Part shown: positions 15,506-24,645 of the stretch, in pieces
Position numbering within the stretch: position 1 is the first letter of the stretch
Layout: every line of letters begins with the position of its first letter
Assembly (NCBI RefSeq): GCF_000175575.2
Contig: NZ_CP005986.1
Span: 2,713,718-2,777,717 of the forward strand
Direction: 5' to 3'
DNA from: Acidithiobacillus caldus ATCC 51756
GTDB lineage: Bacteria > Pseudomonadota > Gammaproteobacteria > Acidithiobacillales > Acidithiobacillaceae
DNA: 64,000 bases
Made by a program: the position numbers and the translations under genes
The notes under the pieces: model-generated
The model's input: the letters and a program-made list of their open reading frames with translations, nothing else
What the model was told of the DNA's origin: nothing
Databases searched by the model: none

Positions 15506-16861
15506 TCATTTGCCGATACAGAACTGGGAGAAGATCGCTCCCAGGATCTCTTCCACGTCCATGGCACCGGTGACCGTAGCGAGGCTCGCGCCGGCAGCGC
15601 GTAGGCATTCCGCAAGGAGTTCCTCGTTGCCCATGGACAGGGCCGTCGCTGCCTCGGTCAAGGCATTGCCACACTCCTCCAGGGCGTGAACGTGGCGATT
15701 GCGGGCACTGAAGGGAGCCGCTTCCACTGCCCCCAGACTCCGTTGCAACTCCATGCGCAGCGCGTCCAGTCCGGCCCCGGTGCGGGCGGAGACGACCAGC
15801 TGCGGCCGGGGCTCCGGCAACACCGGCGCCTTTGCCACCAGATCCCCTTTGTTCCAGACGATGGTCAGGCGTTGCGAGTCCAACTCGGCAAGGATGCGGG
15901 CGTCGTCGCTTTTCCAACCGGCAGCGGCATCGGCTACCAGCAGTACCCATTGGCTGCTGGCGACGGTGGCGCGACTGCGGCGAATGCCCTCGCGTTCCAC
16001 CGGATCCGCACTGTCCTGCAGGCCGGCGGTGTCCACTAACTCCACCGTCAAGCCGCCGATCTGCAGCTCCTCGCGGACGAGATCGCGCGTCGTACCCGCT
16101 ATCGCCGTGACGATGGCGCTTTCGCGCCCGGCCAGCGCATTGAGCAAGCTGGACTTGCCAACATTGGGACGGCCGATCAGGGCAACGCGAGCACCCCGGG
16201 CAAGGCGTGCCCCCTGACGAGCCTGCTGCAACAGGGATTCGAGGCGGCGCTGGCTCGTCTTCAGGGCCTGCTCCAGCGCGTCGCGGTGGGCGCTCCCAAG
16301 ATCCTCCTCACTGAAATCGAGGCCAGCCTCGCACAGCGCCAGTACTTGCAGGATGGCCTCGCGCAGTTCGTTGATCTTCTCCGAAAAACGGCCTTCGAGG
16401 CTAGCCAGGGCGGCGCGGGCCTGGCTCTCGCTCTGGGCATGGATGAGATCGGCGAGTCCTTCGGCCTGGGCAAGATCCATGCGGCCATTGAGAAAGGCAC
16501 GCTCACTGAACTCCCCCGGACGGGCGTCACGCGCACCCAGGCGCCGGGCACTCTGCTGCAGAAGCTGGAGGACGAGGGGGCTACCGTGGCCCTGTAGTTC
16601 AACGACGTCTTCGCCGGTGAAGCTATTGGGGGCGGGAAAATAGAGGACGATCCCCTGATCCAGGGCGCCTCCACGATCGTCGTAGAAACGTTGCAGGTAG
16701 GCGCGGCGCGGCTCCCAGGGACGCTGCCGCCGGCAGAGGGCGCGGGCAATGGCCAGCGCCCTGGGTCCCGACAGACGCAAGATACCCACTCCCGCCTCCC
16801 CCATGGCTGTCGCGGGGGCCACGATGGTGTCCCCCAGACGGTAGTCCAAGGCCATGGGCAC
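15506..16861 (-). CDS. mnmE: tRNA modification GTPase MnmE
   Basis: With MnmG, installs the aminomethyl-type group on wobble uridine 34 of certain tRNAs. The 451-residue protein has the N-terminal folate-binding domain (DTIVAPATAMGEAGVGILRLSG), a helical domain, the GTPase domain with GRPNVGKSSLLN, DTAGLQ and NKGD, and the conserved C-terminal FCIGK with the key cysteine. Closely follows yidC (6 bp gap), the conserved rpmH-rnpA-yidD-yidC-mnmE order. An internal ATG at 16855 is an alternative start. Confidence 0.96.
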   Translation of the reverse strand: MPMALDYRLGDTIVAPATAMGEAGVGILRLSGPRALAIARALCRRQRPWEPRRAYLQRFYDDRGGALDQGIVLYFPAPNSFTGEDVVELQGHGSPLVLQLLQQSARRLGARDARPGEFSERAFLNGRMDLAQAEGLADLIHAQSESQARAALASLEGRFSEKINELREAILQVLALCEAGLDFSEEDLGSAHRDALEQALKTSQRRLESLLQQARQGARLARGARVALIGRPNVGKSSLLNALAGRESAIVTAIAGTTRDLVREELQIGGLTVELVDTAGLQDSADPVEREGIRRSRATVASSQWVLLVADAAAGWKSDDARILAELDSQRLTIVWNKGDLVAKAPVLPEPRPQLVVSARTGAGLDALRMELQRSLGAVEAAPFSARNRHVHALEECGNALTEAATALSMGNEELLAECLRAAGASLATVTGAMDVEEILGAIFSQFCIGK

Positions 16862-16867
16862 GCTTCC

Positions 16868-18484
16868 TCAGACTTCCTTCATCACGTGGCGGGTGATGAG
16901 ATACTGCTGGGCGATGGAGACCACGTTATTGGTCAACCAGTACAGCACCAGGCCCGCCGGGAAGAAGGAGAAGAAAATTGCGAAAATCACCGGCAGCGCC
17001 GAAAGGATCTTTTTCTGCATGGGATCCATGGGCGCCGGGTTGAGGCGCTGCTGGATGAACATGGAAACTCCCATCAGCAAGGGCAGGATGTAGTAGGGGT
17101 CTGGTGCCGCCAGATCGTGAATCCAAAGCACGAAGGGGGCCATGCGCAGCGATACGCTCTCCACCAGCACCCAGTAGAGGGCAATGAACACCGGCATCTG
17201 GATGACAATGGGCAGACAGCCGGCCATGGGGTTGACCTTCTCGCTGCGGTAGAGCTCCATCATGGCCGCCCCCATCTTCTGGCGGTCCTCACCGTACTGC
17301 TTCTTGATCTGCTCCAGCTTTGGCTGCAGCTTGCGCATGTTGGCCATGGAGCGGTAGCTGATGGCCGAGGGGTAGAAAAAGAGGATCTTCACCGCCAGAA
17401 CCAGGAGCACGATGGCCAGGCCCCAGTTACCGGTCCAGCTGTGGAACCAGCTCAGGACTCCGTGCATGGGTTCGGCAATGATGGCGAACCAGCCATAGTC
17501 CACGGTCTGCTCCAACCCACGACCGAGGCTCGAGAGCGTTTTCTGTTCCTTGGGGCCAAGGTAGAGATCCTGCTCGATGGTCGTGCTCTGTCCCGGAGCC
17601 AGGCGCGGCAGCGCCACGGCCACCCCAGCGACGGAATTCGGTCCCTCGGCTCGGGCATAGATCTGGCCGGTGGCCTTGGGCTCGGGGAGAATCGCTTCCA
17701 GAAAATAGTGATCGGTCATACCGGCCCAACCGGAACCACTCCAGTCCTCCGGGTGACTGCGCAGGTCCGAAAAGGATTTCTCCGAGAAGCTGCCGTTGTG
17801 CATGAGCACGGCACCGGTAAAGATGGACATGAACCAGTGGCTCTCACTGCGATCGTTGCGCAGGATCTGGTCGAGATAACTGCCGTTCCAGTCCGAGCTA
17901 CCGCCATTGGTGACTCGGACGGTCTCGTGGATGAGGTAGCTGTCCGGTGCAAATTCCAGAGTTTTCTCGATACGCAGGGGGCCCGCCTCGCCCTGGAAAA
18001 TCAGGGTATGGCCGGTATCCTGCAGCAAGCGATAGCGTCCCTGCAGGATCTGCCCATCGAGGGCGCGAAAACCACTCTGCTGCAGGGTGAGACGTGCGCT
18101 CTCTGGGGTCAGGATCGGATAGGGCGCCTTGTCGCTGCTGCTGGTGGGATAGTGTTTGAGGCCGAGGTGGACGATATCGCCACCGAGCAGGCTAACGGAC
18201 CCCTGGTACACCTGGGTGGCAAAGGGAACACTCGGCGCTGCCGCAAGTTCCGCTGGACTCGCGAGGCCCGACGTCACGGTGCCGGACAGGGTCGCCGCCG
18301 CGCTGGTGCTGGGCGCCGTAGCCGTCGCCGAGGTCGGAGCGGGTGCGGGCTTGGCCGTGGCGCTCTGGGTGACGGCGGTGGGGGCGGCGGCAGGATGCGT
18401 GGGCTTGGGCGCCATCCACTGCTCGTAGAGCACGAGGACAATGATGGAGAGCACGACGGCAAGGAGGGTTCTTTGCGTATCCAT
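16868..18484 (-). CDS. yidC: Membrane protein insertase YidC
   Basis: Inserts and folds inner-membrane proteins, alone or with SecYEG. The 538-residue protein starts MDTQRTLLAVVLSIIVLVLYEQW (first helix), has an Ala/Pro/Thr-rich linker, a large periplasmic beta domain, and five C-terminal helices including YRSMANMRKLQPKLEQIKKQYG (cytoplasmic coiled loop), NPMAGCLPIVIQMPVFIALYW and LPVIFAIFFSFFPAGLVLYW. Length is normal for Gram-negative YidC. The open frame extends to 18568, but the ATG at 18484 gives the canonical N-terminus. Confidence 0.96.
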   Translation of the reverse strand: MDTQRTLLAVVLSIIVLVLYEQWMAPKPTHPAAAPTAVTQSATAKPAPAPTSATATAPSTSAAATLSGTVTSGLASPAELAAAPSVPFATQVYQGSVSLLGGDIVHLGLKHYPTSSSDKAPYPILTPESARLTLQQSGFRALDGQILQGRYRLLQDTGHTLIFQGEAGPLRIEKTLEFAPDSYLIHETVRVTNGGSSDWNGSYLDQILRNDRSESHWFMSIFTGAVLMHNGSFSEKSFSDLRSHPEDWSGSGWAGMTDHYFLEAILPEPKATGQIYARAEGPNSVAGVAVALPRLAPGQSTTIEQDLYLGPKEQKTLSSLGRGLEQTVDYGWFAIIAEPMHGVLSWFHSWTGNWGLAIVLLVLAVKILFFYPSAISYRSMANMRKLQPKLEQIKKQYGEDRQKMGAAMMELYRSEKVNPMAGCLPIVIQMPVFIALYWVLVESVSLRMAPFVLWIHDLAAPDPYYILPLLMGVSMFIQQRLNPAPMDPMQKKILSALPVIFAIFFSFFPAGLVLYWLTNNVVSIAQQYLITRHVMKEV

Positions 18485-18498
18485 GGGGCTCCACAGCT

Positions 18499-18720
18499 TC
18501 AGGGAACGGGGTCGAAGCCACCCGGATGCCAGGGATGACAGCGACCAAGACGTTTGATGCCCATCCACGAACCCCGCAGCAGTCCGTAACGGGCGATGGC
18601 CTCACAGGCGTACTCGGAACAGCTGGGATGAAAACGGCAATTACTGCCGAGAAAGGGGCTCAGGAGCAGCTGGTACGCACGGATGAGCAGGATCGCCCCG
18701 CGCCGCAGCCACACCATCAA
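18499..18720 (-). CDS. yidD: Membrane protein insertion efficiency factor YidD
   Basis: A 73-residue UPF0161 protein that assists YidC-dependent insertion. It contains the hallmark [32 protein letters not shown] with three conserved cysteines and ends with [14 protein letters not shown]. Its start overlaps the rnpA stop by 4 bases and yidC begins 14 bp downstream. Confidence 0.95.
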   Translation of the reverse strand: MMVWLRRGAILLIRAYQLLLSPFLGSNCRFHPSCSEYACEAIARYGLLRGSWMGIKRLGRCHPWHPGGFDPVP

Positions 18721-19061
18721 GGGCGCAGCACCGCATCGACGCGCATCGACAGGGTTTGATAGCTGCCCTGGGCGCTCGCAGGCTTTGCCACCACCATGAG
18801 ATCCTTACCCTGATCGCGCCAGGGAGACTGGCGAAAGGCCTCCCGCAACCGCCGTTTGACCCTATTGCGCAGCACCGCGTTGCCGACCTTGCGACTGACC
18901 GCCAAGCCAAGGCGGGCGAAGCCTCGATCGTTGGCGAGGACGTAGCAGGCGAGCTCCGGAAAGCTGCGCTTACGGCCTTCGCTCAAGGTACGCCGAATCT
19001 CTGCCTTGTGCCGCAGACGGTAGCGGCGTTCGAAACCGTGGGGCTGCGCCTTCGCCGTCAC
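18717..19061 (-). CDS. rnpA: Ribonuclease P protein component
   Basis: Protein subunit of RNase P, which matures the 5' ends of tRNAs. From the GTG at 19061 the 114-residue product begins [21 protein letters not shown] and contains the signature [28 protein letters not shown]. The GTG overlaps the rpmH stop (GTGA), so translation is probably coupled; the open frame upstream to 19424 runs antisense through rpmH's leader and is rejected. Confidence 0.94.
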   Translation of the reverse strand: MTAKAQPHGFERRYRLRHKAEIRRTLSEGRKRSFPELACYVLANDRGFARLGLAVSRKVGNAVLRNRVKRRLREAFRQSPWRDQGKDLMVVAKPASAQGSYQTLSMRVDAVLRP

Positions 19062-19192
19062 GGGCAGAGACGGGCACGACCCTTGGCACGTCGACGCTTC
19101 AGCACCAGACGACCGGCCTTGGTCGCCATACGCGCGCGGAAACCGTGGGTGCGCTTGCGGTGAACGACGCTGGGTTGGAAAGTACGCTTCAT
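19058..19192 (-). CDS. rpmH: Ribosomal protein L34
   Basis: A 44-residue large-subunit protein that I translated directly from the minus strand: it starts [20 protein letters not shown], continues [19 protein letters not shown] and ends in ARLCP. This is the canonical L34 pattern with an almost invariant TFQPS start. The stop overlaps the rnpA GTG by 4 bases. dnaA, often divergent from rpmH, is not adjacent; the next gene upstream is mlaF. Confidence 0.96.
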   Translation of the reverse strand: MKRTFQPSVVHRKRTHGFRARMATKAGRLVLKRRRAKGRARLCP

Positions 19193-19358
19193 GGGGCTTT
19201 ATCCTGGTTCTCTCAAGAGCCGAGAAGATAAGGAGATGATCCCTCGATGTCAAGCCGCCGCAGGCCTTTGCCGTGGCCAGGAAACAAGGCTCCCGGTCTG
19301 CGCTGGTTGGCCAGCACTCGGATCCTCGGGCTATAATGCCGCGGTCTAATGTGCAAGG

Positions 19359-20192
19359 GTGTGGAGTGTGGCAGCGGGCGACCTCATCGAAATTGAACAG
19401 CTGCGCTTTTCCCGTGGCAGTCATCGCGTGCTGGACGGCATCGATCTACGGGTGCCGAGGGGTGCCGTGGCCGCCATTCTGGGTGCCAGTGGTGGCGGCA
19501 AGACGACCCTGCTGAACCTCATTGCCGGCACCCTCCGCCCCGATGCCGGCCGAGTTCGGGTGCAGGGCCAGGAACCGTCAAAACTGGATCGGGCCGGGCT
19601 CTTCGCCCTGCGCCGCAGCATGGGCATGCTCTTTCAGCACAGTGCCCTGTTCACCGATCTCTCGGTCTTTGAGAATGTCGCCTTTCCCTTGCGCCGGCAT
19701 TTCCGGCTGCCCGAGAGCCTGCTACGCAAGTTGGTCCTGATGAAGCTCGAGGCCGTCGGGCTGCGGGGCGCCGCGGAGCTTGGGCCGGGCGAACTCTCCG
19801 GCGGCATGGGCCGGCGGGTCGCCCTGGCGCGGGCAGTGGTCATGGATCCCATCCTCATCCTCTACGACGAGCCTTTCACGGGCCTCGATCCCATCAGCGT
19901 CGGTATCATCGCCACCCTCATCCGCCGCCTCAACGATGCCCTGGGCGCCACCAGCATCGTCGTCAGTCACGACATCGATGAGACCTTCGCCATTGCCGAC
20001 CTTGGCTTCATCCTCGGCGGTGGCAAGATCATTGCGCACGGAACACCCGCGGAGCTGCGCGCCAGCGACTCGCCGCTGGCGCAGCAGTTCCTCAGCGGGC
20101 GACCGGATGGGCCGGTGCCCTTCCATTACCCGAGTAACCAGAGCTTTCTGGAGGTCATGGGTCTAGGAAAACTGGGGGGGGTGCGGCCGTGA
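19359..20192 (+). CDS. mlaF: Mla phospholipid transport ATPase MlaF
   Basis: Cytoplasmic ATPase of the MlaFEDB inner-membrane complex, which moves phospholipids between the membranes and keeps outer-membrane asymmetry. 277 residues with Walker [10 protein letters not shown] (42-50), signature [15 protein letters not shown] and Walker [14 protein letters not shown], the LSGGMxRR form typical of MlaF. The start is uncertain: a GTG at 19359 is used, a GTG at 19368 is equally possible. A TATAAT lies at 19332-19337 upstream. First gene of mlaFEDCB; gene ends overlap the mlaE start by 4 bases. Confidence 0.92.
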   Translation: MWSVAAGDLIEIEQLRFSRGSHRVLDGIDLRVPRGAVAAILGASGGGKTTLLNLIAGTLRPDAGRVRVQGQEPSKLDRAGLFALRRSMGMLFQHSALFTDLSVFENVAFPLRRHFRLPESLLRKLVLMKLEAVGLRGAAELGPGELSGGMGRRVALARAVVMDPILILYDEPFTGLDPISVGIIATLIRRLNDALGATSIVVSHDIDETFAIADLGFILGGGKIIAHGTPAELRASDSPLAQQFLSGRPDGPVPFHYPSNQSFLEVMGLGKLGGVRP

Positions 20193-20971
20193 CCGCCCTG
20201 GAGTTCATTCCGGAGCTCGGTCGAGTGGTGCGCGAGAGCGTGCCACGGCTCGGTGCCGCCAGCCGTTTTCTGCTACTGGGTCTCGGCCGGGTGGTGCATC
20301 GCCACTTCAGCATCCAGCAATGGCTGCGCCAGGTCTACGGATTTGGGGTACTGTCCCTGGCACTGATGGTCGTGGCCGCCTTTTTCACCGGCATGGTGCT
20401 CGGCTTTCAGGGGTACTACGCGCTGGTACGCTTCGGTGCCACCTCCGCCCTGGGGACCCTGGTCGCCCTGTCCCTGCTGCGGGAACTGGGTCCGGTCCTG
20501 ACGGCACTGCTCTTTGCCGGACGCGCCGGCTCGGCCTTGACGGCGGAAATCGCCACCATGAAGGCTACGGAGCAATTGTCGGCCATGGAAATGATGGCCG
20601 TCGATCCCTTGGCCTGGGTAGTCTCCCCGCGTTTGTGGGCTGCCGTGTTCACGGTCCCCATCCTGTGCGTGATCTTCGATCTGGTGGGCATTTTTGGCGG
20701 CTACCTCATTGCCGTTCCGGTATTGGGCGTGGACAGCGGGACCTTCTGGTCGCAAATGCAGTCCAACGTGTCCTTCCGCGGCGATATACTCAACGGCCTG
20801 TTCAAGGCCCTGTGTTTTGGGCTCGTGGTGGCCTGGATTGCCGCTTGGCAGGGCTACAGCGCCAAACCCACCGCCGAGGGGGTAGGTAACGCCACCACCC
20901 GCAGTGTGGTGGCGGCGTCCCTGGCGGTACTGGGCTTGGATTTCATTTTGACGGCCTTACTCTTTTCATGA
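20189..20971 (+). CDS. mlaE: Mla phospholipid transport permease MlaE
   Basis: Integral membrane permease of the Mla system, 260 residues, five or six helices. Diagnostic are [15 protein letters not shown] (helix), [40 protein letters not shown] (the conserved coupling and EQ-loop region), and [29 protein letters not shown] at the C-terminus. GTG start at 20189 overlaps mlaF by 4 bases; its stop overlaps the mlaD start. Confidence 0.95.
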   Translation: MTALEFIPELGRVVRESVPRLGAASRFLLLGLGRVVHRHFSIQQWLRQVYGFGVLSLALMVVAAFFTGMVLGFQGYYALVRFGATSALGTLVALSLLRELGPVLTALLFAGRAGSALTAEIATMKATEQLSAMEMMAVDPLAWVVSPRLWAAVFTVPILCVIFDLVGIFGGYLIAVPVLGVDSGTFWSQMQSNVSFRGDILNGLFKALCFGLVVAWIAAWQGYSAKPTAEGVGNATTRSVVAASLAVLGLDFILTALLFS

Positions 20972-21501
20972 CGGGTGACCCTTCAATGCGTAATCGTGCA
21001 GTGGACTGGTGGGTGGGGATTTTCGTCCTGCTCGGGATTGCTGCCCTGGCGGTGTTGGCCTTTCGGGTAGGAAACCTGTCTGGATTCCAGTACGGCGAGG
21101 GTTATGTTCTCCACGCCGACTTCAACAACGTCGGCAGCCTCAAGGTGCGCAGCCCCGTCAAACTGGGCGGAGTGACCGTGGGCGAGGTCACGGGTATCCG
21201 CATCGACCCCAAAACCTTCCAGGCCGAGGTCAGCATGCGCATAGAGCCGCAGCTCAAGCTGCCGGTGGATACCGGCGCCTCCATCTATACCCAGGGATTG
21301 CTGGGCGAACAGTACATTGCCCTCCAGCCCGGTGGCATGCCCCAGGACCTCAAGCCCGGCGGTACCATCACCCTGACCCAAAGTGCCGTCAACATCGACC
21401 AGCTCATCGGTCAGATGGTCTTCAGCAAGGCTGAGGGCGGGAGTGGCAGTTCGGGCTCGGGCTCCGGCGCAAGTGCCATTCCCAACCCCCCAGGACAGTG
21501 A
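20968..21501 (+). CDS. mlaD: Mla substrate-binding protein MlaD
   Basis: MCE-domain protein anchored in the inner membrane that forms a hexameric ring guiding phospholipids. The 177-residue product has one N-terminal helix ([21 protein letters not shown]) and one MCE domain (about 40-125; [32 protein letters not shown]). The C-terminal tail is Ser/Gly-rich ([13 protein letters not shown]). The ATG at 20968 overlaps the mlaE stop; an internal ATG at 20986 (MRNRAVDWW) is an alternative. Confidence 0.93.
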   Translation: MTGDPSMRNRAVDWWVGIFVLLGIAALAVLAFRVGNLSGFQYGEGYVLHADFNNVGSLKVRSPVKLGGVTVGEVTGIRIDPKTFQAEVSMRIEPQLKLPVDTGASIYTQGLLGEQYIALQPGGMPQDLKPGGTITLTQSAVNIDQLIGQMVFSKAEGGSGSSGSGSGASAIPNPPGQ

Positions 21502-21520
21502 CCCATTCCAGGAGATTGCC

Positions 21521-22123
21521 ATGAAATCCCTAGCGTACGCGTTGATGTTTTTGGTACTGGGCTGGATCCTGCCGGTGCAGGCGGCCGACGTCACGGAGCC
21601 AACCCAGGTCGTGGAGCAGATGACCGACTCGGTGCTCACCGTGCTGCAGAAGAACGAGGGACGTCCCGTGGATCGGGCCCTCAAGAAGGAGGTGGCCAAC
21701 ATCATCCTGCCGCACATCGACTTCACCACCATGTCGCAGTACGTCATGGCACAGTACTGGCGACAGATGACCAGCGCCCAGCAGGATCAGTTTGTCAAGC
21801 TCTTCAAGGAGCTTCTGGTCAAGACCTACAGCAATTCCCTGAATCACTATCACGGTCAGCGGGTGAAGATCACCGGCAGTCAGCAGATCTCCCAGAATCC
21901 GCCGGTGGCTCAGGTCAACATGGTCATCCAGCAGCCCGACGGCGGTCCCGACATTCCGGTCATCTATGCCCTGCTTCAGCAGGGCAACACCTGGCGGATC
22001 TATAACGTCTATATCGACGGGGTAAGCCTGGTGCTCAACTATCGTCAAAGTTTTGGCCAGATCGCCGCGAGTCGGGGCATTCCCGCACTTCTGCGGGATC
22101 TCAAGGCGAAAGTGGATGACTGA
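21521..22123 (+). CDS. mlaC: Mla periplasmic phospholipid-binding protein MlaC
   Basis: Periplasmic carrier that shuttles phospholipid between MlaA and MlaFEDB. 200 residues, signal peptide ending VQA, then the MlaC fold with VVEQMTDSVLTVLQKNEG, ILPHIDFTTMSQYVMAQYWRQMTSAQQDQFVKLF, and TWRIYNVYIDGVSLVLNYRQSF near the C-terminus. The ATG at 21521 with AGGAGA ahead starts the signal peptide. The outer-membrane partner mlaA is not in this window. Confidence 0.94.
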   Translation: MKSLAYALMFLVLGWILPVQAADVTEPTQVVEQMTDSVLTVLQKNEGRPVDRALKKEVANIILPHIDFTTMSQYVMAQYWRQMTSAQQDQFVKLFKELLVKTYSNSLNHYHGQRVKITGSQQISQNPPVAQVNMVIQQPDGGPDIPVIYALLQQGNTWRIYNVYIDGVSLVLNYRQSFGQIAASRGIPALLRDLKAKVDD

Positions 22124-22460
22124 AGGACGCCGCGCCCGCTGGCAGGTCGGCCAAGAAGACGACCAGTCCGTACTGCGCCTGTCGGGTGACTGGCGTCTGG
22201 ACGCCCTCGACGAAGCGCTACGCAGCGAGGAACTGCGGTCACTGGCCGTGGATCGGGTCCGTCTCGACGATGTGGACGCGGCCGACAGTGCCACCCTGGC
22301 ACTGCTCCTGGATTGGCAGGAGCGGGCACTGCAGCGCAAGCGACCGCTGGTTCTGACAGGACTCGGGCCAGGCCTGCGGGAGCTGGTGCACCTCTACGGT
22401 CTGGAGGCGCTCCTCACCGAAGCACCGGGCGAGAAGGACGAAGGGGACCGTGGGCACTGA
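22116..22460 (+). CDS. mlaB: STAS-domain protein MlaB
   Basis: A 114-residue STAS-domain protein that binds and stabilises MlaF. Its sequence has LRLSGDWRLDAL near the N-terminus, VRLDDVDAADSATLALLLDWQ in the middle, and a diverged tail, consistent with MlaB length (E. coli 97). The ATG at 22116 overlaps the mlaC stop by 8 bases, supporting operon order. Its end overlaps the start of the following ABC ATPase by 11 bases. Confidence 0.85.
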   Translation: MTEGRRARWQVGQEDDQSVLRLSGDWRLDALDEALRSEELRSLAVDRVRLDDVDAADSATLALLLDWQERALQRKRPLVLTGLGPGLRELVHLYGLEALLTEAPGEKDEGDRGH

Positions 22461-23382
22461 CCTCGCCATCCACGTCCGTAGTTTGCGCAAGGCCTACGGC
22501 AACGGTTTCCTCGCCCTAGGCGGCATCGATCTGGACGTGCGCGCCGGCGAGTTTTTCGGCCTCCTGGGGCCCAACGGCGCCGGCAAGTCGACACTCATCA
22601 ACATCCTCGCCGGGATCGTCCGGCGCAGCAGCGGGGTAGCCGAGATCTTCGGTTTCGACGTCGAGCACGATTATCGACACAGCCGGCAAATGCTGGGTGT
22701 GGTGCCCCAGGAACTGGCCTACGATCCCTTTTTCACAGTGCGCGAGTTCTTACGCTGGCAGTCCGGTTACTTTGGCATTCGGCGCAACGACGACTGGCTC
22801 GATGTGCTGATGCAGGAACTGGACCTGGCGGACAAGGCCAACACCAATCTGCGCGCCCTGTCCGGGGGCATGAAGCGCCGGGTGCTCATCGCCCAGGCCA
22901 TGGTCCACCGTCCGCCCGTCGTGGTTCTGGACGAGCCCACCGCCGGCGTGGATGTGGAACTGCGCCAGGGACTTTGGCGCTTCATGCGCCGTTACAACGA
23001 AGAGGGGCACACCGTCATCCTCACCACCCACTACTTGGAAGAGGCGGAAGAACTCTGCGGTCGCATCGCCATTCTCGACCACGGTCAGGTGCTTGCCCTG
23101 GACAGCAAGGAAGCCCTGCTGGCTCACAGTCGTCACCGGGTTTTGTCGGTGAGCTTTGAACGCGACCCTGGCCCTCTGCCCAGCGAACTGGAGGACGCCC
23201 TCATGCGTGCCGACCAGCGCACCTGGGTACTACGCGTCCAGCGCGATCAGGGACTTGGGCCCATCTTGCGCCAGTTGCAGGCGCTCCCGGCGCAGATTGT
23301 CGATCTGCACGTGCAAGAACCGCGTCTGGAGGACGCCTTCACCGAACTCCTCGCCCAAGGCCATGACCAAGCCCGCCCCTGA
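22450..23382 (+). CDS. ABC transporter ATP-binding protein (ABC-2 type, YadG-like)
   Basis: A 310-residue ATPase of the CcmA/YadG class. It has LLGPNGAGKSTLINILAG (Walker A near 38-45), the signature ALSGGMKRRVLIAQAMVHRPPVVVLDEPTAGVD and a C-terminal segment typical of ABC-2 exporters (LEDAFTELLAQ). In many beta- and gammaproteobacteria an ABC-2 ATPase and permease pair, then bolA and murA, follow mlaB. Here the ATPase is present but no permease follows; an S4-domain protein and pdxA do. The membrane partner must be elsewhere or lost. Confidence 0.9.
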   Translation: MGTDLAIHVRSLRKAYGNGFLALGGIDLDVRAGEFFGLLGPNGAGKSTLINILAGIVRRSSGVAEIFGFDVEHDYRHSRQMLGVVPQELAYDPFFTVREFLRWQSGYFGIRRNDDWLDVLMQELDLADKANTNLRALSGGMKRRVLIAQAMVHRPPVVVLDEPTAGVDVELRQGLWRFMRRYNEEGHTVILTTHYLEEAEELCGRIAILDHGQVLALDSKEALLAHSRHRVLSVSFERDPGPLPSELEDALMRADQRTWVLRVQRDQGLGPILRQLQALPAQIVDLHVQEPRLEDAFTELLAQGHDQARP

Positions 23383-23641
23383 CGGCCTACGCCTGGACCT
23401 CTTCTTGAAAATGGCGCGCCTCATCAAGCGTCGCAGCTTGGCCAAGACCATCTGCGACGGCGGCTGCGTCACCCTCAATGGGCGTACCGCCAAGGCCGCC
23501 ACGGAAGTCCGGGTCGGTGACCAGCTGTGCATCGATATCCGTGACCGTTATCTCGAGCTCCGCGTGCTCCGTCTGCCGACCCGCGTCGAAGGTCCCGAAG
23601 GCGTGGTGGACATCCTTCGTCGTGAGGAAGCATCGCAGTGA
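23363..23641 (+). CDS. S4-domain RNA-binding protein
   Basis: A 92-residue protein with an S4 RNA-binding domain at residues about 8-65: LRLDLFLKMARLIKRRSLAKTICDGGCVTLNGRTAKAATEVRVGD. It resembles the HslR/YlxR-type ribosome-associated heat-shock or RqcH-partner family (RqcP) in layout. It overlaps the ABC ATPase by 20 bases and pdxA by 4. I chose the ATG at 23363; the open frame upstream is the shadow of the ATPase. Likely binds rRNA or tRNA; the exact role is unknown. Confidence 0.85.
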   Translation: MTKPAPDGLRLDLFLKMARLIKRRSLAKTICDGGCVTLNGRTAKAATEVRVGDQLCIDIRDRYLELRVLRLPTRVEGPEGVVDILRREEASQ

Positions 23642-24645
23642 GCGCGCCACGGCTGCTCATCACCATGGGCGAGCCCGCGGGGATCGGTCCCGATCTCTGT
23701 CTCGCCCTTAGCGATCACCCCCTGCCGGGGACTCCGGTGGTCATCGGCAGCCACGCCTGTCTCCAGCGCCGCGCCGCCGATCTTGGTCTGGGACTGCGTC
23801 TGCGCCGCTGGAGCGCAGACCAAGCCTGGCCCAAGGCCGAGGCGGGTACCCTGGCTGTTCTGGATCTGCCCCTGCCCATTCCCTGCCGCGCCGGGCGGCT
23901 CGAGCCCGGCAATGCCGAGGCCGTGCTGCGCGGGCTCGCACAGGCGGTGGAGCTGATTTCCCTGGGACTCGCCGATGCCCTCGTTACCGCGCCCATGCAC
24001 AAGGGGGTGATCAACGACGCCGGGATTTCCTTTGCCGGACACACGGAGTACCTGGCGCAACTCTGCGGTGTCGAGCGGGTGGTGATGATGCTGGCCGGTC
24101 GCGGTCTGCGGGTTGCCCTGGCGACCACCCACCTGCCTCTGCGCGCCGTAGCCGATGCCATCCAGGTGGAGGCCTTGAGCGCCACGCTGCGCATCCTGCA
24201 TCGCGCCCTGGGTACGGACTTTGGTCTTGCGGATCCGCGTATCGTCGTCGCCGGATTGAACCCGCACGCGGGCGAAGGCGGACATCTGGGTCGTGAGGAA
24301 CTGGACATCATCGATCCCGTCCTGCGTTCCCTGCGGTCGGAGGGACTGCGGCTGCTGGGGCCCTTGCCGGCGGATACCCTGTTTCAGCCGCGTTACCTGG
24401 AAGAAGCCGATGCGGTATTGGCCATGTACCACGACCAGGGTCTCCCGGTCCTCAAGTACCATGCCTTCGGTGCCGCGGTGAACGTTACCCTGGGTCTACC
24501 CATCGTGCGCACCAGCGTCGATCACGGCACGGCACTGGATCTGGCGGGGACCGGTCAGGCAGAGGTCAGCAGCCTGCTCGCTGCTATCCAGATGGCGGCC
24601 GATATCCACCGCAACCGCCGCGCTCGAGATCGGGGAGCGACCTAG
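23638..24645 (+). CDS. pdxA: 4-hydroxythreonine-4-phosphate dehydrogenase PdxA
   Basis: NAD-dependent enzyme of pyridoxal phosphate synthesis, making the aminoacetone-phosphate unit. 335 residues with ITMGEPAGIGPDLCL at the start, TAPMHKGVINDAGISFAGHTEYLAQL near residue 118-145 (metal-binding His), NPHAGEGGHLGREE around 206, and MYHDQGLPVLKYHAFGAAVNVTLGLPIVRTSVDHGTALDLAG near the C-terminus. GTG start overlaps the S4-domain gene stop. It ends 4 bases into the convergent HNH gene. Confidence 0.95.
   Translation: MSAPRLLITMGEPAGIGPDLCLALSDHPLPGTPVVIGSHACLQRRAADLGLGLRLRRWSADQAWPKAEAGTLAVLDLPLPIPCRAGRLEPGNAEAVLRGLAQAVELISLGLADALVTAPMHKGVINDAGISFAGHTEYLAQLCGVERVVMMLAGRGLRVALATTHLPLRAVADAIQVEALSATLRILHRALGTDFGLADPRIVVAGLNPHAGEGGHLGREELDIIDPVLRSLRSEGLRLLGPLPADTLFQPRYLEEADAVLAMYHDQGLPVLKYHAFGAAVNVTLGLPIVRTSVDHGTALDLAGTGQAEVSSLLAAIQMAADIHRNRRARDRGAT

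Noticed and set aside
16691..18538. 615-residue plus-strand open frame opposite yidC and mnmE
   Set aside because: Shadow of two certain genes on the minus strand; its His/Gln/Gly-rich product has no domain.
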